A stretch of DNA of 64,000 nt from Fretibacter rubidus (lineage in GTDB: Bacteria; Pseudomonadota; Alphaproteobacteria; Caulobacterales; Maricaulaceae), in contig NZ_CP163423.1 of NCBI RefSeq assembly GCF_041429785.1, positions 992,001 through 1,056,000 of the forward strand, written 5' to 3'. The translations under genes and the position numbers were made by a program. This document shows positions 28,294 through 38,133 of this stretch, piece after piece (position 1 is the first letter of the stretch; every line of letters starts with the position of its first letter). Below the pieces are notes generated by a model. That model was not told where the DNA came from, made no database searches, and saw only the letters and a program-made list of their open reading frames with translations.

Positions 28294-29596
28294 AATCCTA
28301 CTGGCCGATGATGATGATAGTGTGCGGCTCGTTTTGTCTAAGGCCATTACCCGGGCGGGGCACACAGTGCGTGCCACAGATAACGCAGAGACATTGGTGA
28401 AGTGGGCGGAAGCGGGTCAGGGTGATATTATTGTCACCGACGTCATGATGGGCGGGCGTGAGGTTTTTGAACGCCTTCCGGAAATATCAAAAGCGCGCCC
28501 TAACATGCCCGTCATCGTCATTAGCGCCAATAATACCGTCAATACGGCGCTGAAATCCGGTACGCATAAAGTCTTTGAATATATTCCAAAACCCTTTGAT
28601 CTGGATGATGTCACTAATGCTGTGTCGCGTGCAGGCCAGAGCGTTAATCCGCGTAAATCGCGCATGCGGGCCGAACTTGGAAAATTACCCATGATTGGGC
28701 GCAGTGCCGCGATGCAGCCAGTTTACCGCGCCGTGTCGCGCTTTGCCTCTGGCGATCTGCCTTGCCTGATTACGGGTTCTGTTGGGACAGGCAAAGACCT
28801 TGTCGCGCGGCTTTTGCATGACGGCGGCCCGCGCCGAGAGCGTCCGTTCATTCGAAATAGCGATTTTTCAAACACGTCTCTGACCCTACAAAAAGTCAAT
28901 GGCGGTGACATCTATATTGACGAGGTCGCGGAATTGACCCCCGTCCAGCAAGAAGGCCTTTTGGCCCTTTTGACCGAAGCAGAATATATCCCAAATCATA
29001 GCCGTCCACGAATCCTGTCAGCAACGCGCAAAGATTTGCGTAAAATGGCAGCAGCGGGACAGTTTCGCGATGATCTTTTGTTTCGGATTAATGTGGCTGA
29101 AATTCGTATTCCGGATTTATCAGCCCGCGAACGTGACACTTATGAACTCGCGGAAGCGTTTTTGTCCCAAACCTCACCAGAGGGAAACAGACGCTTTGAA
29201 ACGGAAGCCTTGGACGTTCTGCACCGTCATAGTTGGGACGGTAATGTGCGCGAGCTCGAAAATCTCGTGCGCCGTCTGTCTGTGCTTTACTCCGATGACG
29301 TGATTACGGCTGATATGGTTTTGCAGGAATTTTCCAAAGATATTGCGCCGCACCAAACATCAGAGGAAAGCCAGCATCTGACAGACCTGCTGGAAGATAA
29401 TTGCCGACAGCTTTTAAATAGCCCGCGAGACCCAAATGCCGAAACCCCCTATCAAGAGGCGCTTGCATGGGTCGAACGGCCGCTGATTGTCGAGGCTCTG
29501 CGCGTCACAGGTGGCAACCGTGCCAAGGCGGCAGACCGATTGGGCATTCACCGCAATACATTACGAACACGGTTAAAATCCCTCGATATTCAATAG
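28283..29596 (+). CDS. ntrC: Nitrogen response regulator NtrC, lacking the GAFTGA loop
   Basis: 437 residues: receiver (1-120, phospho-Asp53 in IVTDVMM, Lys in IPKPF), an AAA+ domain (about 137-370, Walker A GSVGTGKD at 165-172, Walker B IYIDEV ending at 214) and a Fis-type HTH (GGNRAKAADRLGIHRNTLRTRL). Only 42 residues separate the Walker A lysine from the Walker B Asp, about 20 fewer than in enterobacterial NtrC. The missing part is the ESELFGHEKGAFTGA loop that touches sigma-54. It should therefore not activate sigma-54 promoters in the usual way; Rhodobacter capsulatus NtrC is a known case that works without sigma-54. Confidence 0.92.
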   Translation: MKYEILLADDDDSVRLVLSKAITRAGHTVRATDNAETLVKWAEAGQGDIIVTDVMMGGREVFERLPEISKARPNMPVIVISANNTVNTALKSGTHKVFEYIPKPFDLDDVTNAVSRAGQSVNPRKSRMRAELGKLPMIGRSAAMQPVYRAVSRFASGDLPCLITGSVGTGKDLVARLLHDGGPRRERPFIRNSDFSNTSLTLQKVNGGDIYIDEVAELTPVQQEGLLALLTEAEYIPNHSRPRILSATRKDLRKMAAAGQFRDDLLFRINVAEIRIPDLSARERDTYELAEAFLSQTSPEGNRRFETEALDVLHRHSWDGNVRELENLVRRLSVLYSDDVITADMVLQEFSKDIAPHQTSEESQHLTDLLEDNCRQLLNSPRDPNAETPYQEALAWVERPLIVEALRVTGGNRAKAADRLGIHRNTLRTRLKSLDIQ

Positions 29597-29773
29597 GCTT
29601 AATTCAATGATTTTGAAGCCATTGAGGCGACCATTCTGTCTAATTGTTCATCGTGCACAACCGAAGATGTGTTGATTTATTGCAACACTGCGCTAAAGAA
29701 GTAACAGTTGGCGCAAATGCGCTGCTTTATGCAGGGTTCTATGGTGCAATTAGCACAAATGACACGAGGCAAA

Positions 29774-32101
29774 ATGGGCAAGGGCGATAGCCCTAATAAG
29801 ACCGTGACAGCGGCAAAGGCCAGCGATGGTAAACCCCCGCAGCGCACAGCCCCCGATTGGACAGGTGTCCGCCGTCATGCCAGCGTCGCGACCAGTGCAT
29901 TATTCGGGCTCTTATTTTTTGTCGCCGTTGGTTTCACTGTGCTGGGTATCTTTTTTGCACTGTCCGGTGACGCCACCCGCAACGCACAAGCCCTGCCAAT
30001 CCTACAAATTAATATGGTCATTCTTGCCGTGCTGGCCGTTGTTGTCGCGCGGCGAGTGTGGCAAGTGCTGTTTTCAAAAACCAGCCGACGGTCTGCGCCG
30101 CTACTGCATCGCCGCTTTGTGATTATTTTCTCCCTGGCGGCGCTAACGCCCGCTGTGCTGGTGGGAGCCTTTGCAACGACGCTGATTACACAAAACATCA
30201 ATGACGCTATGGGGCGCTCAACGCGGGGCGATATGGCCCAAGCGCAAGCTTTGCTAACCGGGTATTTGACCGATGAGCGGGCCGCGCTTCTCGAAGATAT
30301 TGGCACGTTGGAACGCAGCCTCAACGCATCGCCTGATTTGTTGCGTAATCGTATCTCTAATACAGCGCGATTGGCGCGCGCACGGCTGACACTCGGTTTT
30401 GATGCGGTCTATCTTATCACGCGCGACGGTATGATTTTAACGCGGGTAGAGGGCGGACGGACGCCCGATTTACGTATTCCAGTACGCTCTTTTGTGGACA
30501 GCGTGCAAGCGGGCGATATCGCCTTCCAACAGCGCGATGATATCGATTATCTAATCGCACTGACAGAACTTGATGCCTATCCGGGTGTATTCATTTATGC
30601 TGGCAGGTTCTTAAGATCAGACTCCAAAGTGCTGTCATCTATTTCGGGTATCAGCGAAAGCCAACGTAACTTAGACCGTTTTATTGAAGATCAAAAAAGC
30701 GTGGAACGGGTGTTTCTCCTGACGTTTTTTGAAACGGTTCTGCTAATTTTAATTGCGGCGGTGTGGTTGGGTATTGTGCTTGCCAACCGCATTATTGATC
30801 CGCTTGGACGACTGGTTGAGGCGGCGGAACAAGTGCGCGGCGGTGACCTGACCGCGCGGGTGAAAGTCGAAAGCGATTGGGGCGAAATGTCTGATCTCGG
30901 CAGCGCCTTTAACCGCATGACGCGCCAGCTATCATCCCAGCGCGAAGAGCTTGTGCGTGAACATGATATATCGGAACAAAGACGGCAGTTCTCAGAAGCT
31001 GTATTATCCGGTGTTCGCGCGGGTGTTATCGGCCTGACCCAAGAGGGCCGTATCACGCTTATGAATGCGTCGGCTGTGCGGCTTTTGGGCCTATCTGCTG
31101 ATGATATTTTAGGACAGCCCATTGATGTGGTACTGTCCGAGTTCGAGCCTGCCTTTCGGTCTGCCCGCGAAGATATTCAAAGCGCATCAGAGGACCAAGT
31201 CAGCTTTCCGACGCCGACAGGATCGCGGATATTTGACTTGCGCGTTTCAGCCTATCAAGGCGCCCGAAAAGATACGGGTTGGGTGCTGACCTTTGATGAT
31301 ATGACGCGCCTTGTTGCCGCCCAACGCCACAGTGCTTGGCGCGAAGTGGCGCGGCGCATTGCGCACGAAATTAAAAACCCGCTGACGCCCATTCAACTGT
31401 CGGCAGAACGCTTACAACGTAAATACGGCAAAGCGGGGCTATCTGACAGTGATGTCTTTGATAATTGTACTCAGACAATCATTCGCCAAGTCAGCAGCCT
31501 TGAGAAGATGGTGGATGAATTTTCTGCCTTTGCCCGTATGCCGTCGCCCGTGTTCACCGAAGCCGACTTACGCAAAGTCATTGACGAAATTGTGTTTGAG
31601 CAAGGCGTGGCTTTTCCCGATATTTTGGTTAGCTTTGAGGCGGGCGACCGACCCGCGCCTGTCCTATGTGATACGCGGTTGATTAGCCAAGCCCTGACCA
31701 ATGTCACCAAAAACGCCGCAGAGTCCATTAAGCGGCGCATCGACCATGCGGGCAGCGACGGCGGCGATGGGCAGATTGATATTCTTATCCAGCCCAAAGA
31801 CGGTTTTTTCCATATCATCATTGATGATAACGGTGCGGGGTGGCCATTGCCTGACCGCGAACGCTTGCTGGAACCCTATGTCACGACGCGCGACACAGGC
31901 ACGGGTCTTGGCCTTGCGATTGTGCAACGCATTGCCGAAGATCACGGCGGCTTTATTACGTTAGCCGATAGGTTGGACGGCGGTGAGGGTGCACGGTTGA
32001 CGCTGGCGTTACCTATTGCGGCGCATGATATCGAAGCGCTGTCCGAGCAAACTCTATCCACCGAAGCAGTCTTTATTTCACAAGAGGGGCAAAACTCATG
32101 A
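29774..32101 (+). CDS. ntrY: Membrane sensor kinase NtrY
   Basis: About 775 residues: paired N-terminal membrane helices, a further helix and a periplasmic sensing region, another helix (VLLILIAAVWLGIVLA), HAMP, PAS, HisKA with [25 protein letters not shown], and an ATPase domain with LTNVTKNAAESI and GTGLGLAIVQRI. It partners NtrX in nitrogen, redox and envelope control. The ATG at 29774 has CGAGG just upstream; the frame opens at TTG 29708, so the start is uncertain. The 177 bases after ntrC hold nothing clear. The stop overlaps ntrX by ATGA. Confidence 0.93.
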   Translation: MGKGDSPNKTVTAAKASDGKPPQRTAPDWTGVRRHASVATSALFGLLFFVAVGFTVLGIFFALSGDATRNAQALPILQINMVILAVLAVVVARRVWQVLFSKTSRRSAPLLHRRFVIIFSLAALTPAVLVGAFATTLITQNINDAMGRSTRGDMAQAQALLTGYLTDERAALLEDIGTLERSLNASPDLLRNRISNTARLARARLTLGFDAVYLITRDGMILTRVEGGRTPDLRIPVRSFVDSVQAGDIAFQQRDDIDYLIALTELDAYPGVFIYAGRFLRSDSKVLSSISGISESQRNLDRFIEDQKSVERVFLLTFFETVLLILIAAVWLGIVLANRIIDPLGRLVEAAEQVRGGDLTARVKVESDWGEMSDLGSAFNRMTRQLSSQREELVREHDISEQRRQFSEAVLSGVRAGVIGLTQEGRITLMNASAVRLLGLSADDILGQPIDVVLSEFEPAFRSAREDIQSASEDQVSFPTPTGSRIFDLRVSAYQGARKDTGWVLTFDDMTRLVAAQRHSAWREVARRIAHEIKNPLTPIQLSAERLQRKYGKAGLSDSDVFDNCTQTIIRQVSSLEKMVDEFSAFARMPSPVFTEADLRKVIDEIVFEQGVAFPDILVSFEAGDRPAPVLCDTRLISQALTNVTKNAAESIKRRIDHAGSDGGDGQIDILIQPKDGFFHIIIDDNGAGWPLPDRERLLEPYVTTRDTGTGLGLAIVQRIAEDHGGFITLADRLDGGEGARLTLALPIAAHDIEALSEQTLSTEAVFISQEGQNS

Positions 32102-33492
32102 AAAGCGGTATGAAGAACGATATTTTAATCGTCGAAGATGAAGACGATATTCGGGATATGATTGCAGGGATACTTTCTGATGAAGGCTATCAGGTCCGCC
32201 AAGCCGCAACCAGTGAGGCGGCGCTAGAGAAGATAAAAGCCCGCGTGCCCAATCTTGTCGTGCTTGACGTCTGGCTAAAGGGTAGCTCGATGGACGGGAT
32301 AGAACTGCTTGACCGCTTGAAGGTCAATAGTCCCAACCTTCCCGTGATTATCATCAGTGGTCACGGCACGGTTGAAACGGCGGTTTCGGCCATTCGTAAG
32401 GGGGCTTTTGATTATATTGTTAAACCGTTCAAGGCTGAAAAACTGCTGGTCACTGCGACTCGCGCACTGGAAAATGCGCGTCTGCGGCAGGAAAATGAAG
32501 AACTAAAAGGCCGCGCCCAGGGTGATGATACGCTGATTGGTAATTCCCCCTATATCATGCAATTGCGCCAGAAAATCACTCGAATAGCCCCAACCAATAG
32601 CCGCGTGTTAATCACAGGGCCCAGTGGTTCTGGCAAAGAATTGATTGCGCGCCATCTCCATGCTAATTCTGACCGCGCAAGCGGGCCGTTTAAGGCGGTC
32701 AATGCCGCCTCTATGGTGCCTGAACGTGTGGAAGAGGAGCTGTTTGGCTCGACCTCTGATGACGGTCAAACCAAAACAGGACTGCTAGAGAAAGCCCATA
32801 ACGGCACGCTTTATTTGGACGAGGTGGCGGATATGCCGCTGGAAACTCAAGGCAAGCTTCTGCGGCTTTTGATCGAACAGCGCTTTCAGCGCTTGGGTGA
32901 CAGCGACGATGTGCAAGTTGATGTGCGCGTTATAACGTCCACTTCGCGCGACTTGGAAAAAGAAGCGCGTCTGGGACGCTTTCGCGAAGATCTTTATCAC
33001 CGCCTGAACGTTATGCCGCTAGAGGCCGCACCGCTGGCGGCCCGGCGCGAGGATATTCCGGATCTGGTCAAATATTTTATTGAGCGGCTGGCCAGTTCAA
33101 CCGGGTTACCAGCGCGTCAAATTGGCGATGACGCAATGGCGGCGCTGCAAGCGCATGACTGGCCCGGAAATGTGCGCCAGCTTAGAAATAATGTTGAACG
33201 GTTGCTCATCCTCGCCACGGGTGATCCGACGCAGGCGATTACGCTGCAAACTCTACCGCCCGAAGTGTCGGTTGTGCGCGGATCAGGGGCGCCGCAATCG
33301 GACGAGAAAATCATTGCCATGCCGCTGCGCGACGCGCGGGAGCACTTTGAACGTGAATATCTACAAGCCCAAATTGAACGTTTTGGCGGCAACATCTCTC
33401 GCACGGCCAGTTTTGTTGGTATGGAGCGCTCTGCGCTGCATAGAAAGCTAAAATCGCTCGGCGTAAACGCGAACGGCCGCGACGCAGAGTAA
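32098..33492 (+). CDS. ntrX: Response regulator NtrX
   Basis: 464 residues: a receiver (phospho-Asp57 in VVLDVWL), an AAA+ domain (Walker A GPSGSGKE, Walker B LYLDEVADM) and a Fis-type HTH (GGNISRTASFVGMERSALHRKLKSLG). After EELFGSTSDDGQTKTG there is no GAFTGA, consistent with other alphaproteobacterial NtrX proteins, so sigma-54 contact is doubtful. A second Met (32110) is an alternative start. It is coupled to ntrY. Confidence 0.93.
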   Translation: MKSGMKNDILIVEDEDDIRDMIAGILSDEGYQVRQAATSEAALEKIKARVPNLVVLDVWLKGSSMDGIELLDRLKVNSPNLPVIIISGHGTVETAVSAIRKGAFDYIVKPFKAEKLLVTATRALENARLRQENEELKGRAQGDDTLIGNSPYIMQLRQKITRIAPTNSRVLITGPSGSGKELIARHLHANSDRASGPFKAVNAASMVPERVEEELFGSTSDDGQTKTGLLEKAHNGTLYLDEVADMPLETQGKLLRLLIEQRFQRLGDSDDVQVDVRVITSTSRDLEKEARLGRFREDLYHRLNVMPLEAAPLAARREDIPDLVKYFIERLASSTGLPARQIGDDAMAALQAHDWPGNVRQLRNNVERLLILATGDPTQAITLQTLPPEVSVVRGSGAPQSDEKIIAMPLRDAREHFEREYLQAQIERFGGNISRTASFVGMERSALHRKLKSLGVNANGRDAE

Positions 33493-33560
33493 GCGCCCAT
33501 CTATTCCCTAGCAATCCGCGCGACCTGCGCTATATTCGGCGGGGAACAAAGGGTGAGAGC

Positions 33561-34934
33561 ATGAGAGTTATCATTTGCGGGGCAGGGCGCGTTGGTTACG
33601 GCATTGCAGCGCGGCTGGCCGAAGAAGGCAATATGGTCACGGTTGTGGACGTTTCGCCCGAGCTTATCCGTAATATTACGACAGAATTAGATGTGCGCGG
33701 CTTTGTCGGTCACGCGGCCTATCCCGATATGTTAAAACGTGCGGGCGCAGAATCAGCCGAGATGATTATCGCTGTGACTTATTCGGACGAGGTCAATATG
33801 CTGGCCTGTCAAATTGCTCATTCCTTGTTTAATGTGCCGACAAAGATTGCACGTGTGCGGGCGCAAAATTATCTACAAAGCGAGTGGAATGATCTGTTTT
33901 CTCGCGATAACCTGCCAATCGATGTGATTATTTCGCCAGAGGTGGAAATCGGGAAATCTATTCTGCGTCGGTTGAATATGCCGGGCGCCTTTGATGTGGT
34001 GCCATTTGCCGAAGGCCGTGTACAATTGCTGGGTATAAAAATTACTGATGACACACCCATCATTGACACGCCTATTCGCCAGATCACAGATTTGTTTTCT
34101 GGCCTCCATGCTGTGGTCGTCGGGATTAAGCGCGACGGCGAGGTCTTTGCGCCAACGGGTGATGACCCGCTGACCCCGGGCGATGAGGCCTATTTTATCA
34201 CGCTGGCTGAGCATGCGCAGCGCTTGCTGGAAATTATCGGTAATACAACGGTCAAAGCCCGCCAGATTGTGATTGTCGGCGGCGGCCACATTGGGGCTTA
34301 TGTCGCAGGAGAGCTTGAGACAATGGCGGGTGTCCGCGCCCGCATGATTGAGCTTGATAAAAGCCGGGCGGAGAAAACAGCGGAAAATCTACGGAAGACC
34401 GTTATCTTGCATGGTGATGCCATGAATGCGCAAATCCAAGAAGAGGCAGGCGTCGCTAATGCTGAATTTGTTTTGTGCCTGACTGACGATGATAAGACCA
34501 ATATCCTTACCGCAGTCCTTGCAAAAAAACTTGGCGCGAAACGTGCGGCGAGCCTGATCAACGCCGTGTCCATGCAAAATATGAAGACAGAGCTGGGTCT
34601 GGATATGATCATTGATCCGCGCGCGACAACGGTATCATCCATTCTGCGTCATGTGCGGCGGGGTCGTATCTTGGATGTTTTCTCTATCGAGGAAGGGGCC
34701 GCAGAAGTCATAGAGGGCGAGGTTCTGGAAACATCGCCGCTGTCGGGTAAGAAAATTGGGGACGCCGAGATTGGCGAAGGCATTACCATTGGCGCAGTCA
34801 TTCACGCTGGCAATGTTCTGTATCCACAGCCTGATTTGGTGATACGCGCGGGTGATCGCATTGTATTGCTCGCTGAATTGGCGGCATTAAAGACAGTTGA
34901 GCAGTTATTCCGCGTTAGCTCGGATTACTTCTAG
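33561..34934 (+). CDS. trkA: Trk potassium uptake regulatory subunit TrkA
   Basis: 457 residues with two RCK repeats. Each has an NAD-binding Rossmann domain (ICGAGRVGYGIAARLAEEG near the start; IVGGGHIGAYVAGELE in the middle) followed by a TrkA_C domain. It gates the TrkH channel on the cytoplasmic face in response to NADH/ATP. It lies three bases before trkH, and follows ntrYX as in most alphaproteobacteria. Confidence 0.95.
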   Translation: MRVIICGAGRVGYGIAARLAEEGNMVTVVDVSPELIRNITTELDVRGFVGHAAYPDMLKRAGAESAEMIIAVTYSDEVNMLACQIAHSLFNVPTKIARVRAQNYLQSEWNDLFSRDNLPIDVIISPEVEIGKSILRRLNMPGAFDVVPFAEGRVQLLGIKITDDTPIIDTPIRQITDLFSGLHAVVVGIKRDGEVFAPTGDDPLTPGDEAYFITLAEHAQRLLEIIGNTTVKARQIVIVGGGHIGAYVAGELETMAGVRARMIELDKSRAEKTAENLRKTVILHGDAMNAQIQEEAGVANAEFVLCLTDDDKTNILTAVLAKKLGAKRAASLINAVSMQNMKTELGLDMIIDPRATTVSSILRHVRRGRILDVFSIEEGAAEVIEGEVLETSPLSGKKIGDAEIGEGITIGAVIHAGNVLYPQPDLVIRAGDRIVLLAELAALKTVEQLFRVSSDYF

Positions 34935-34937
34935 GCC

Positions 34938-36371
34938 GTGGCCCTTACCCGTATCCTATTATGGCTCGGAAACTCTCTGGTTCTCTGTGCGGTGATGATG
35001 GCGGTCACCGCCCTAGCGGCCGCAATTTTGGGCGAGACATCCTACGTCATGAATTTTGCAGCCTTGGCGATGGTCACAGGGGTCGTTGGTGCCGTCTTTA
35101 TGCTGCTGACCTACAATACGCCCGCGCGGGAGAATAACGGCGATGCCTTAATCTTCCTTGTCTTGTTCTGGATATTGATGCCTGCTGTTACCGCTGTGCC
35201 CTATGCTGTGGGTGGGGTTAGCGCGTCTTATGCGGTCGCTTATTTTGAATCTGTTTCAGCCATTACCACCACCGGTGCCTCTACCCTATCAGCGGACGCC
35301 ATGCCGCGTACAATCCTGTTTTGGCGCAGCTTGTTGCAATGGTTTGGCGGGGTTAGCGCGGCAACCTTTGCCGTTGTGATTCTGGCGGCTGTAAATCTTT
35401 CGGGAACAGGCATACACCGCTCTATGCTATTTACGCTTAAACGTGGGGAATTGTTTGAACGCCTTATCGGTATCGGACGGGTTGTGGGCGGTCTTTATTT
35501 GGGCTTATCTGTTTTGTGTTTTGTTGGTTTAATCGGCACAGGCACCCCGCCTTTTGAGGCTGTGTGCCTGTCTCTAACCTCTGTATCCACGGGCGGGTTA
35601 ACACCGCGCGACGGGCCTATGGCAGCCTATGTTGGCCCCGTGGGTTCCATGGTGCTGGCGTTATTTTGTCTTGCAGGTGCCATGAGTATTGCTGTGCTTT
35701 GGGACTTCGTACGCCTTCGCGGTACACGCGGATTACAGCCTATATTTTCTAATGTCGAGCACCGCGGTGTGGTTATCATTGCGGCTATTTTAATCGTGCT
35801 GGGCGCTGTGTTTGCGCGGATCGAGAATTTAGGCACTGTCATCCCCGAAGCTATATATTTTGCCAGCGGAACAGGGTTCAACTATCACGTGATTGGCGTG
35901 GATATGATACCCGCCGCTATTTTGGTCGCGATTGCGCTCATCGGTGGAGCGGCACTGTCTACGACAGGCGGCATAAAAATTATTCGTTTGCTCCTTCTGT
36001 TCCGACATCTTGGTACGGACCTTAGTCGTCTGCCGCATCCATCGCGCATTGTCCCCGTGATTTTTCGCGGTAACATCGTACCAAATGCGGCGTTTTTATC
36101 GATATGGATGTATTTCTTCGGATTCACCTTTGCCTTTGCAGCTGGCATCGTTGCGCTTGGGGCTGTGGGTATTGATTTGGAAACAGCTGTAGCCGCCAGT
36201 GCGGCGTCGGTCGCCAATATGGGGCCACTGCTTGAGGCCACGATGACAGGCACAGAGTTTAAAGACTTTACTGTGTCGCAATTATCTGTCGCATCCGGAT
36301 TAATGCTCATTGGGCGTGTTGAAGTGCTGGCAGCGTTTGCTGCATTTTTCAGCACTTTGTGGAAGCGGTAG
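34938..36371 (+). CDS. trkH: Trk potassium uptake channel subunit TrkH
   Basis: 477 residues, a polytopic inner membrane protein of the TrkH/KtrB superfamily with four pore repeats. Selectivity-filter segments can be read in SAITTTGAST, TSVSTGGLTPRDG, SGTGFNYHVIG and SVANMGPLLEA. It imports K+ together with TrkA. The start is GTG. The 185 bases after it lead to hfq and hold its promoter and leader. Confidence 0.94.
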   Translation: MALTRILLWLGNSLVLCAVMMAVTALAAAILGETSYVMNFAALAMVTGVVGAVFMLLTYNTPARENNGDALIFLVLFWILMPAVTAVPYAVGGVSASYAVAYFESVSAITTTGASTLSADAMPRTILFWRSLLQWFGGVSAATFAVVILAAVNLSGTGIHRSMLFTLKRGELFERLIGIGRVVGGLYLGLSVLCFVGLIGTGTPPFEAVCLSLTSVSTGGLTPRDGPMAAYVGPVGSMVLALFCLAGAMSIAVLWDFVRLRGTRGLQPIFSNVEHRGVVIIAAILIVLGAVFARIENLGTVIPEAIYFASGTGFNYHVIGVDMIPAAILVAIALIGGAALSTTGGIKIIRLLLLFRHLGTDLSRLPHPSRIVPVIFRGNIVPNAAFLSIWMYFFGFTFAFAAGIVALGAVGIDLETAVAASAASVANMGPLLEATMTGTEFKDFTVSQLSVASGLMLIGRVEVLAAFAAFFSTLWKR

Positions 36372-36556
36372 CGCGTAACGGCGAAATTTTGCAAAAACTT
36401 CATACGCAACTGCGTCTTTTACACTCGCTACCCGTAAATAGGGTTGCTATGGCGACTAAACCATATCAAACAAGACCGAGTTCGACGCACTATGGTGGTG
36501 TCGAGACATGTGGGTAAGAGCGTCAGTAGAACGCTTCGTAATAAAAGAGGAATATT

Positions 36557-36802
36557 ATGTCCGGTGATAGAAAACAAAACTTACAAGACACTTTTTTAAA
36601 TTCAGTCCGCAAAAGCAAAACGCCTTTGACGATATTTCTGGTCAATGGTGTAAAGCTACAAGGGGTTGTCACATGGTTTGATAATTTTTGTGTGCTGCTT
36701 CGGCGTGACGGACAAATCCAATTAGTCTATAAACACGCTATCTCGACGATAATGCCCTCTGGCAATGTGTCGCTATTTGAACAGGAACAAGATGTCGATT
36801 AA
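36557..36802 (+). CDS. hfq: RNA chaperone Hfq
   Basis: 81 residues, an Sm-like hexamer subunit that pairs small RNAs with mRNAs. Sm1 ([24 protein letters not shown]) and Sm2 ([10 protein letters not shown]) motifs are both complete, and the N-terminal [14 protein letters not shown] is typical. AGAGGA precedes the ATG. The 185-base leader contains short inverted repeats but no RNA gene that I recognise. hflX follows 14 bases later, the conserved hfq-hflX pair. Confidence 0.96.
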   Translation: MSGDRKQNLQDTFLNSVRKSKTPLTIFLVNGVKLQGVVTWFDNFCVLLRRDGQIQLVYKHAISTIMPSGNVSLFEQEQDVD

Positions 36803-36816
36803 AACATTAGGCGCAT

Positions 36817-38133
36817 ATGCTTGAAACAAAAACTGATCAGCTCCGCGCCCTCGTTTTACACCCCCGCCTAGAGACGGGACGTTCTGAAAATACCGATTAT
36901 GATTTGGAAGAGGCCGAAGGCCTTGCCGTTGCCCTTGACGTTGAAGTCGTTGAGGCCATCATTGTGCCTGTGCGCGAAATCCGCGCCAATGAATATTTCG
37001 GCAAGGGTAAGGTTGACGAAATCAAAGCCCAAGTGAAAGGGCAAGATATTGACCTTGTCATCGTCAACGGACCGCTGAGTCCGATACAGCAGCGTAACTT
37101 AGAGAAAAAATGGAATGCCAAGATAATTGACCGCACAGGCCTGATTTTGGAGATTTTTGGTCTGCGCGCGGCGACCAAGGAAGGTCGATTGCAGGTCGAA
37201 CTTGCGCGCCTCGGGTATGAACGCTCCCGTCTTGTGCGGACTTGGACCCACTTGGAACGTCAAAAAGGCGGCTCTGGCTTTCTATCTGGGCCGGGCGAAA
37301 CGCAGATCGAATCCGATCGCCGCATGTTGATGGATAAAATCGCCAAGATGCAAAAGGAACTTGACCAAGTGCGCCGCACGCGCGGTCTGCAACGGCAAAA
37401 ACGCCAGCGCGCGCCTGAACGTGTTGTTGCGCTGGTGGGTTATACCAATGCGGGCAAATCATCACTATTTAACCGCCTAACAGAGGGCGGGGTCATGGCC
37501 AAAGATATGCTCTTTGCGACGCTTGATACAACCCACCGCATCATGCCGCTACCCAGTGGAAAACCCGCTGTGCTGTCTGATACTGTGGGATTTATCAAAG
37601 ACCTGCCGACAGATCTTATCACCGCCTTTCGCGCAACGCTGGAAGAGGTAAAAGAGGCTGATTTGCTCGTCCATGTCCGTGATATCGCCGACCCGCTCTC
37701 TGATCGCCGCCGAGACAATGTCATGGACGTCTTAGATACGATTGAGGCCGGACCAGAGCATGGCCAAGCCATGATCGAGGTTTGGAACAAGGCTGATTTA
37801 TTATCAGATGAGGATTTCGCCAAAGTCAAAGAGCGCGCCGTGGCGTCCCAAGCGATGGAAAAAGAAATGGCCGCCTATCTGGTTAGTTGCCTCTCTGGCA
37901 AAGGGCTTGATGATGTTGCAAACGGGATAGAGACGGCGCTATCGGCCGATGATAAAACGCTGAATGTGTGTATTCCGCCGTCTGATTACGGTGTGCGGGC
38001 ATGGCTTCATGCAAACGGCGATGTGCTAGAAGAAGATAATAAGAAAAGCGGCGATTGCGTCATGAATGTGCGATTGTCAGAGGCGGATATGGGCAAGTTT
38101 CGGGCTCGCCACAGTGCGCTAATCGTCGATTAG
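36817..38133 (+). CDS. hflX: Ribosome-associated GTPase HflX
   Basis: 438 residues. The N-terminal HflX-specific domain (EYFGKGKVDEIKAQV, VNGPLSPIQQRNLEKKW, DRTGLILEIFGLRA, SGPGETQIESDRR) is followed by a GTPase domain with G1 GYTNAGKSSLFN, G3 DTVGFIKDLP and G4 NKAD. The protein splits or rescues stalled 70S ribosomes, notably in heat stress. It ends tail to tail with mazG, sharing four bases (TTAG). Confidence 0.95.
   Translation: MLETKTDQLRALVLHPRLETGRSENTDYDLEEAEGLAVALDVEVVEAIIVPVREIRANEYFGKGKVDEIKAQVKGQDIDLVIVNGPLSPIQQRNLEKKWNAKIIDRTGLILEIFGLRAATKEGRLQVELARLGYERSRLVRTWTHLERQKGGSGFLSGPGETQIESDRRMLMDKIAKMQKELDQVRRTRGLQRQKRQRAPERVVALVGYTNAGKSSLFNRLTEGGVMAKDMLFATLDTTHRIMPLPSGKPAVLSDTVGFIKDLPTDLITAFRATLEEVKEADLLVHVRDIADPLSDRRRDNVMDVLDTIEAGPEHGQAMIEVWNKADLLSDEDFAKVKERAVASQAMEKEMAAYLVSCLSGKGLDDVANGIETALSADDKTLNVCIPPSDYGVRAWLHANGDVLEEDNKKSGDCVMNVRLSEADMGKFRARHSALIVD

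Noticed and set aside
29597-29707. Inverted repeat GGCTT...AAGCC after ntrC as a terminator
   Set aside because: Only five base pairs around a 15-base loop, and no T-run; too weak to claim.
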